A stretch of 64,000 nt of DNA from contig NZ_JAUHQA010000001.1 in NCBI RefSeq assembly GCF_030418295.1, positions 2,542,001 to 2,606,000 of the forward strand. Direction: 5' to 3'. The position numbers and the translations under genes are program-made. Below are positions 60,028-64,000 of the stretch, one piece after another (the stretch's first letter is position 1; each line of letters begins with the position of its first letter). A model generated the notes under the pieces. The model searched no databases and was not told where the DNA came from. It saw only the letters and a program-made list of their open reading frames with translations. Source of the stretch: Demequina muriae. GTDB lineage: Bacteria; Actinomycetota; Actinomycetes; Actinomycetales; Demequinaceae.

Positions 60028-60578
60028 CGCGACTCGTCGTGCTGGCGGGCCCCACTGCCGTCGGCAAGGGCACGCTGGTGCGGGCGTTGCGTGAGCGCAA
60101 CCCCGATATCTGGGTGTCCGTCTCGGCCACCACCCGGCCCGCGCGGCCGGGTGAGGTCGACGGCGAGCACTATCACTTCGTGTCCGAGACCGAATTCTCG
60201 CGCATGATCGAGGGCGGCGAACTGCTGGAGTGGGCGACAGTGCACGGCGTGCACCGCTACGGGACGCCGCGCGCGCCGGTCGACCAGCACCTGGCGGCGG
60301 ACGTGCCGTCGTTGCTCGAGATCGACCTGCAGGGTGCGCGGCAGGTGCGATCGGCGATGCCGGAGGCACTGTATGTGTTCATCGAGCCGCCGTCGATGGA
60401 CGAGCTGGTGCGCAGGCTCGTGGGGCGGGGCACCGAGGACGATCTCGAGCGCGAGCGGCGGCTGCTCACGGCCCAGATCGAGATGGCGGCATCGAAGGAG
60501 TTCGATCGGATCATCATCAACGACGACCTCGAGACCGCCGTCACCCAGCTCGAGACCCTGGTGCTGGGCGCGGGCTGA
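60024..60578 (+). CDS. gmk: Guanylate kinase
   Basis: The 184-residue kinase has the P-loop LAGPTAVGKGTLV, the GMP-binding VSVSATTRPARPGEVDGEHY and the LLEIDLQGARQV loop. It turns GMP into GDP and helps to supply ppGpp precursors. The GTG at 60024 overlaps the mihF stop. Confidence 0.95.
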   Translation: MTRLVVLAGPTAVGKGTLVRALRERNPDIWVSVSATTRPARPGEVDGEHYHFVSETEFSRMIEGGELLEWATVHGVHRYGTPRAPVDQHLAADVPSLLEIDLQGARQVRSAMPEALYVFIEPPSMDELVRRLVGRGTEDDLERERRLLTAQIEMAASKEFDRIIINDDLETAVTQLETLVLGAG

Positions 60579-60601
60579 GCCCCACGCCGACGCATGCACG
60601 G

Positions 60602-60607
60602 TAGACT
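60602..60607 (+). promoter_or_regulatory. -10 element upstream of rpoZ
   Basis: TAGACT lies 39 bases before the rpoZ GTG in the 68-base gap after gmk. The start has TTGGAG five bases upstream. Confidence 0.45.
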
Positions 60608-60646
60608 TGAACGCGGACTTTCCAGTATCAACACTTTGGAGTAATC

Positions 60647-60919
60647 GTGGCCGGAACTGTGGCACAGCCCGAGGGCATCACCAACCCCCCGATCGATGAG
60701 CTGCTCGAGAAGGTGGACTCCAAGTACGCCCTCGTGATCTACAGCTCCAAGCGAGCGCGTCAGATCAACGCCTACTACGAGGCGCTGGGCGAGGGTCACT
60801 TCGAGAACGTGGGCCCGCTCGTCGAGGCCGACTCGACCGACAAGCCGCTCTCCGTCGCCCTGCGCGAGATCAACGCGGGCAGCCTGCTGACGCTCGGCCG
60901 CTCCGCCGCCACCGAGTAG
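60647..60919 (+). CDS. rpoZ: DNA-directed RNA polymerase omega subunit
   Basis: The 90-residue protein has the omega signature [20 protein letters not shown] and [14 protein letters not shown], and wraps the C terminus of beta-prime. The C terminus [16 protein letters not shown] is conserved. It is a housekeeping subunit. Confidence 0.95.
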   Translation: MAGTVAQPEGITNPPIDELLEKVDSKYALVIYSSKRARQINAYYEALGEGHFENVGPLVEADSTDKPLSVALREINAGSLLTLGRSAATE

Positions 60920-60945
60920 CGGCACCACCGGGCAGCCAGACACTC

Positions 60946-62175
60946 ATGCGCGTCCTTCTGGGCGTGACCGGCGGGATCGCGGCCTACAAGGTCGCCCTCG
61001 TGCTGCGTCGCCTCGTCGAGGACGGGCATTCGGTGCGGGTGGCGCCCACCGCCGCGTCCCTGAACTTCGTGGGGCGCGCGACGTGGGAGGCCCTGTCGGG
61101 GCACCCTGCCGCCACCGAGACGTTCGAGGACGTCCCCTCCGTCGCGCACGTGCGCCTGGGGCAGAGCGCCGATGTGGTGCTCGTCGCGCCCGCCACCGCG
61201 GACTTCCTCTCGCAGATGGCCGCCGGTGCGGCGCGTGACCTGCTGGGCAATGCGCTGCTTGCAACCGAGGCGCCGATCGTGGTGGCCCCCGCGATGCACA
61301 CGGAGATGTGGAACGACCCCGCCACACGGGCGAACGTCGCCACGCTGCGCGCACGCGGGGTTCATGTGATCGAGCCGGCCGTGGGTCGCCTCACCGGCCC
61401 CGACTCCGGCCCCGGGCGGCTGCCCGAGCCGGACGCGCTCGTGTCCGCTCTCTATGGCGTGGCGCGCGGCGAGGGCCTGTCGCTGTCCGATGCGTCCCGG
61501 CCATGGGGCGATCTCGTCGGTCGCACCGTCGTGGTGACCGCCGGCGGCACGCGCGAACCCATCGACGCGGTCCGCTACCTGGGCAACAGGTCCTCGGGCA
61601 TGCAGGGCTTCGCGCTGGCGGAGGCCGCGCGCGAACGGGGCGCTGAGGTGACCGTGATTGCGGCGAACGTCACGCTTCCGCTGGGCGAGGGGATCGCGCG
61701 TGTGGACGTGTCGACCGCTGATGAGCTGTCGCGGGCAGTGGAGTCGCTCGCTCCGACGGCCGATGCGGTGGTGATGGCGGCGGCGGTCGCGGACTACCGC
61801 CCGCAGTCGGTGGCGGCGAGCAAACTCAAGAAGGACGGCTCTGCCGGGATGACTCTGGAGCTGGTGCAGACCCCTGACATCTTGGCGGGGTTGGTCGCTG
61901 CGCGGCCGCCTAGTCAGGTGGTCGTGGGCTTCGCGGCGGAGACCGGGGACGATGCGGGCTCGGTGCTGCAGCATGGCGCGGCCAAGGCGCGGCGCAAGGG
62001 GGCGGACCTGCTGGTCGTGAACGAGGTGGGTGGCGGCCGCGGCTTCGGGACTGCGGACAACACGGTGACGATTCTGGACTCGACGGGCGCGCGCGTGGGT
62101 GAGGCGACGGGGTCCAAGCTCGGGGTGGCCCATGCGGTTCTCGACCGCATCGTCGAGCGGCTTCCTTCGGAGTAG
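60946..62175 (+). CDS. coaBC: Bifunctional phosphopantothenoylcysteine decarboxylase/synthase
   Basis: The 409-residue protein has the flavin-dependent CoaC domain (VLLGVTGGIAAYKVALVLRR; active-site PAMHTEMWNDP, the actinobacterial His form) and the CTP-dependent CoaB domain (VVVTAGGTREPIDAVRYLGN, SSGMQG, AAAVADYRP and KLKK). It carries out two steps of coenzyme A synthesis. It lies 26 bases after rpoZ. Confidence 0.96.
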   Translation: MRVLLGVTGGIAAYKVALVLRRLVEDGHSVRVAPTAASLNFVGRATWEALSGHPAATETFEDVPSVAHVRLGQSADVVLVAPATADFLSQMAAGAARDLLGNALLATEAPIVVAPAMHTEMWNDPATRANVATLRARGVHVIEPAVGRLTGPDSGPGRLPEPDALVSALYGVARGEGLSLSDASRPWGDLVGRTVVVTAGGTREPIDAVRYLGNRSSGMQGFALAEAARERGAEVTVIAANVTLPLGEGIARVDVSTADELSRAVESLAPTADAVVMAAAVADYRPQSVAASKLKKDGSAGMTLELVQTPDILAGLVAARPPSQVVVGFAAETGDDAGSVLQHGAAKARRKGADLLVVNEVGGGRGFGTADNTVTILDSTGARVGEATGSKLGVAHAVLDRIVERLPSE

Positions 62176-62243
62176 CGTCGGCGGAACACCCCTGGCCGAC
62201 CGTCCACCCCGGCGATGTCAGACCCCCCTGTTTGACTGGTGTC

Positions 62244-63782
62244 ATGGCTGGTGAGGCAGCCGTCGTCGAGGCGGCGGACATCGATCGGGTGAGCACCCTG
62301 GTGGGTGAGCTCGCGGCTCGTGACGTCTCGGCACTGTCGAAGGACCAGCTCCTTGCCCTGCACGCGTCGATCGCGAGGGTGGAGCGGCAGGTGGGAGCGC
62401 TGAGCTCCCGGTGCGCCGGTGAGATCGCGCGGCGGTCCGCCCCGGATCTGCCTGGCGGCGGGCTGGCTCGCCGTGAGGGGCACGGCAATGCCAAGGCGAT
62501 GCTGTCGAAGGTGCGGGGCGGCACGATGGCGGGTGCCCAGAAGGCGATGCAGGCGGGGGAGGCGTTCCTGCCACGGCCGAGTGCGGGAGTGCAGCCAGCA
62601 GAGTCGGACACTGCGCAAGGCGGTGATGCCGAGGCGGCAGTGGCACCGGGGCCCCAATACCCTGCGGTGGCTCGTGCGTCCGTGGCGGGAGAGCTGTCGG
62701 TCGATGCTGCGAGCCTGATCGTGGGTGGACTGAACCGGCTCTCCGACCGCCTTGAGGACGGGGCGCTGGTGGCGTTGGAGGAGCGCCTGGTGTCGAAGGC
62801 GGTCTCGATGGCGGCTCATGAGGTCCAGAAGATGGTGGCCCGTGCGGTCGCTCGCGCGGATCGCGCCGGTCACGAGCGGCGCGAGCGCGAGAACCATGAG
62901 GCCCGGTACTTGTGGTGGAGGCAGGACCACGAGGGCAGGGTCGTGATCCATGGACAGATGGATGCCGTCACCGCCGCGCCGGTCATCGCAGTGCTGGAGC
63001 AGATGACCACTCGGGATGTGCGGCGCCAGGGCCGCAAGGAGAGCGCTGACCCGAGCACCGTTGACAGCAGGACGGTGGGTCAGATGCGGATCGACGCGTT
63101 GTTCGCGCTGGCGCGGCACTCGCTGGGGTGCACCCGGACCGAGAAATCGGGGGTGCGCACCACGATCGTCGTGCGCATGAGCATGTCGGACCTCATGAGC
63201 GGTCGGGGCCTGGGGAGCATCGACGGGATCGAGCAGCCCGTCTCAGTCGGCGAGCTGCGCCGCCTCTCGGGGGACGCAGGAATCATCCCGCAGGTCCTCG
63301 GACGTGACAGCGAGATCCTCGATCAGGGCGAGCGGGAGCGACTGTTCACCGATGCGCAGCGGATCGCTCTCCTGGGGCGCGACGGAGGGTGCGCGAAGTG
63401 TCATGCACCGCCGGAGCATTGCGAGGCGCATCACATCCGGTGGTGGCAGCACGGCGGCACATCGGACCTGTCCAACGGCGTGATGCTCTGCACCAGGTGC
63501 CACCATGACATCCATCGCCAGGGATGGGAGATCGCTGCCAGTGGTGGGTCGGTGTCGTTCATCCCACCGCCGCCGATCGATCCGGGGAGGTCTCCGTCCC
63601 CGGGCGGATCGGCCGCCCTCGATGTCGAGGTCCCGTTGCCGCCGGAGCTGGACCTGCCCGGCGTCACCGCCCAGGACGAGGAGATGGTCCGCCGCTGGGA
63701 ACGCGAGCACCAAGAATGGGCCGCACGTCATGAAGGTGGGGCCGATGACACGGCCCTCGCGCCGTTAGGCTTGCCCGCGTGA
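62244..63782 (+). CDS. DUF222 / HNH endonuclease domain protein
   Basis: The 512-residue protein has a DUF222 region over most of its length and a C-terminal HNH nuclease with zinc cysteines CAKC (from Cys383) and CTRC around [20 protein letters not shown]. Such proteins occur in many copies in actinobacterial genomes, and some are linked to mobile elements. Their function is not settled. It separates coaBC from metK, which usually are neighbours. ATG at 62244 is the first good start, and no ribosome binding site is seen. Its 3' end holds the likely metK promoter. Confidence 0.85.
   Translation: MAGEAAVVEAADIDRVSTLVGELAARDVSALSKDQLLALHASIARVERQVGALSSRCAGEIARRSAPDLPGGGLARREGHGNAKAMLSKVRGGTMAGAQKAMQAGEAFLPRPSAGVQPAESDTAQGGDAEAAVAPGPQYPAVARASVAGELSVDAASLIVGGLNRLSDRLEDGALVALEERLVSKAVSMAAHEVQKMVARAVARADRAGHERRERENHEARYLWWRQDHEGRVVIHGQMDAVTAAPVIAVLEQMTTRDVRRQGRKESADPSTVDSRTVGQMRIDALFALARHSLGCTRTEKSGVRTTIVVRMSMSDLMSGRGLGSIDGIEQPVSVGELRRLSGDAGIIPQVLGRDSEILDQGERERLFTDAQRIALLGRDGGCAKCHAPPEHCEAHHIRWWQHGGTSDLSNGVMLCTRCHHDIHRQGWEIAASGGSVSFIPPPPIDPGRSPSPGGSAALDVEVPLPPELDLPGVTAQDEEMVRRWEREHQEWAARHEGGADDTALAPLGLPA
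63766..63778 (+). promoter_or_regulatory. Possible leaderless promoter of metK
   Basis: TAGGCT (63766-63771) ends seven bases before the metK GTG, inside the last codons of the HNH gene. No ribosome binding site and no SAM riboswitch are seen. Confidence 0.45.
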
Positions 63783-64000
63783 CGAATCTGCGACTGTTCA
63801 CTTCCGAGTCCGTGACCGAAGGCCACCCGGACAAGATCTGCGACCAGGTGTCCGACGCGATCCTGGACGAGATGCTCCGGCAGGACCCGCTGTCTCGCGT
63901 GGCGGTCGAGACGATGGTCACCACGGGCCTGGTCCATGTCGCAGGCGAAGTGACGACCGAGGCGTACGTCGACATCCCGGGGACCATTCGCGAGGTGGTC
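63779..64000 (+). CDS. metK: S-adenosylmethionine synthetase, N-terminal part (truncated by window edge)
   Basis: The first 74 residues are present: [20 protein letters not shown] is the conserved start with the ATP-binding His in [17 protein letters not shown] and [18 protein letters not shown] follow. The enzyme makes SAM from methionine and ATP. The GTG overlaps the HNH stop (GTGA). Confidence 0.96.
   Translation, partial: MTNLRLFTSESVTEGHPDKICDQVSDAILDEMLRQDPLSRVAVETMVTTGLVHVAGEVTTEAYVDIPGTIREVV

Noticed and set aside
63560..63778. SAM riboswitch upstream of metK
   Set aside because: The upstream DNA is coding sequence of the HNH gene, and no SAM aptamer motifs are visible.

Overview
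This 64 kb window is chromosomal DNA from a high-G+C Gram-positive bacterium of the Actinomycetota, probably a Micrococcales member near Cellulomonas, Sanguibacter or Demequina. The evidence is the roughly two-thirds G+C content, abundant GTG starts, the phosphatidylinositol-mannoside block thrS-HIT-pgsA-patA-pimA, the actinobacterial integration host factor (mihF) before gmk, DUF222-HNH endonucleases, an actinobacterial-type LexA box, and many TANNNT -10 elements with weak -35s. Family-level placement is inference. No tRNA, rRNA, CRISPR array, prophage or intact insertion sequence was seen.

Layout. 1-5850: end of thrS, HIT protein, PI/PIM synthesis (pgsA, patA, pimA) and PLP synthase (pdxS, Nudix, pdxT). 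5900-6930: a SatD-like regulator and a small membrane protein behind a leaderless promoter. 6990-15500: yebC, ruvC, ruvAB (with SOS box), secD, secF and a bifunctional rel. 15470-18190, minus strand: cyclophilin, DUF349 protein, one hypothetical. 18300-31940: hisS, aspS, a secreted SH3-CHAP hydrolase, a bacteriophytochrome-diguanylate cyclase, rarA, rpsD, alaS, ruvX, mltG, then aroE (to 32800). 32900-44570: a complete type IV pilus operon (pilB, pilT, pilC, major pilin, three minor-pilin-like proteins, prepilin peptidase, pilM, pilN, pilO). 44680-50990: aroC-aroK-aroB, a minus-strand 12-or-so-TM membrane protein, aroQ, efp, nusB. 51000-59690: YrhK-like protein and the pyrimidine operon pyrR-pyrB-pyrC-carA-carB-pyrF, headed by a recognisable PyrR-binding RNA hairpin. 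59700-64000: mihF, gmk, rpoZ, coaBC, a DUF222-HNH protein and the start of metK.

How the genes work together. Most of the window is housekeeping. Genes are tightly packed with ATGA/GTGA overlaps, which implies translational coupling in the PIM, pdx, ruvAB, secDF, pil, aro and pyr groups. The accessory or regulatory interest lies in the pilus operon (with a large bactofilin-like minor-pilin candidate and a long Pro/Gln-rich extension on PilT), the red-light/c-di-GMP sensor, the SatD pair, and the unusual membrane protein inserted in the aro cluster.

The most unusual sequence-level signals are: (i) a 9-mer, GGCCGATGC/GCATCGGCC, found about 34 times across the window on both strands, including in intergenic DNA; (ii) several genes whose start codon lies 6-7 bases after a -10 hexamer (leaderless-type starts); (iii) a 14-base T-box consensus match upstream of aroQ; (iv) a LexA box followed by a possible six-codon leader peptide overlapping ruvA; (v) nested inverted repeats between hisS and aspS.
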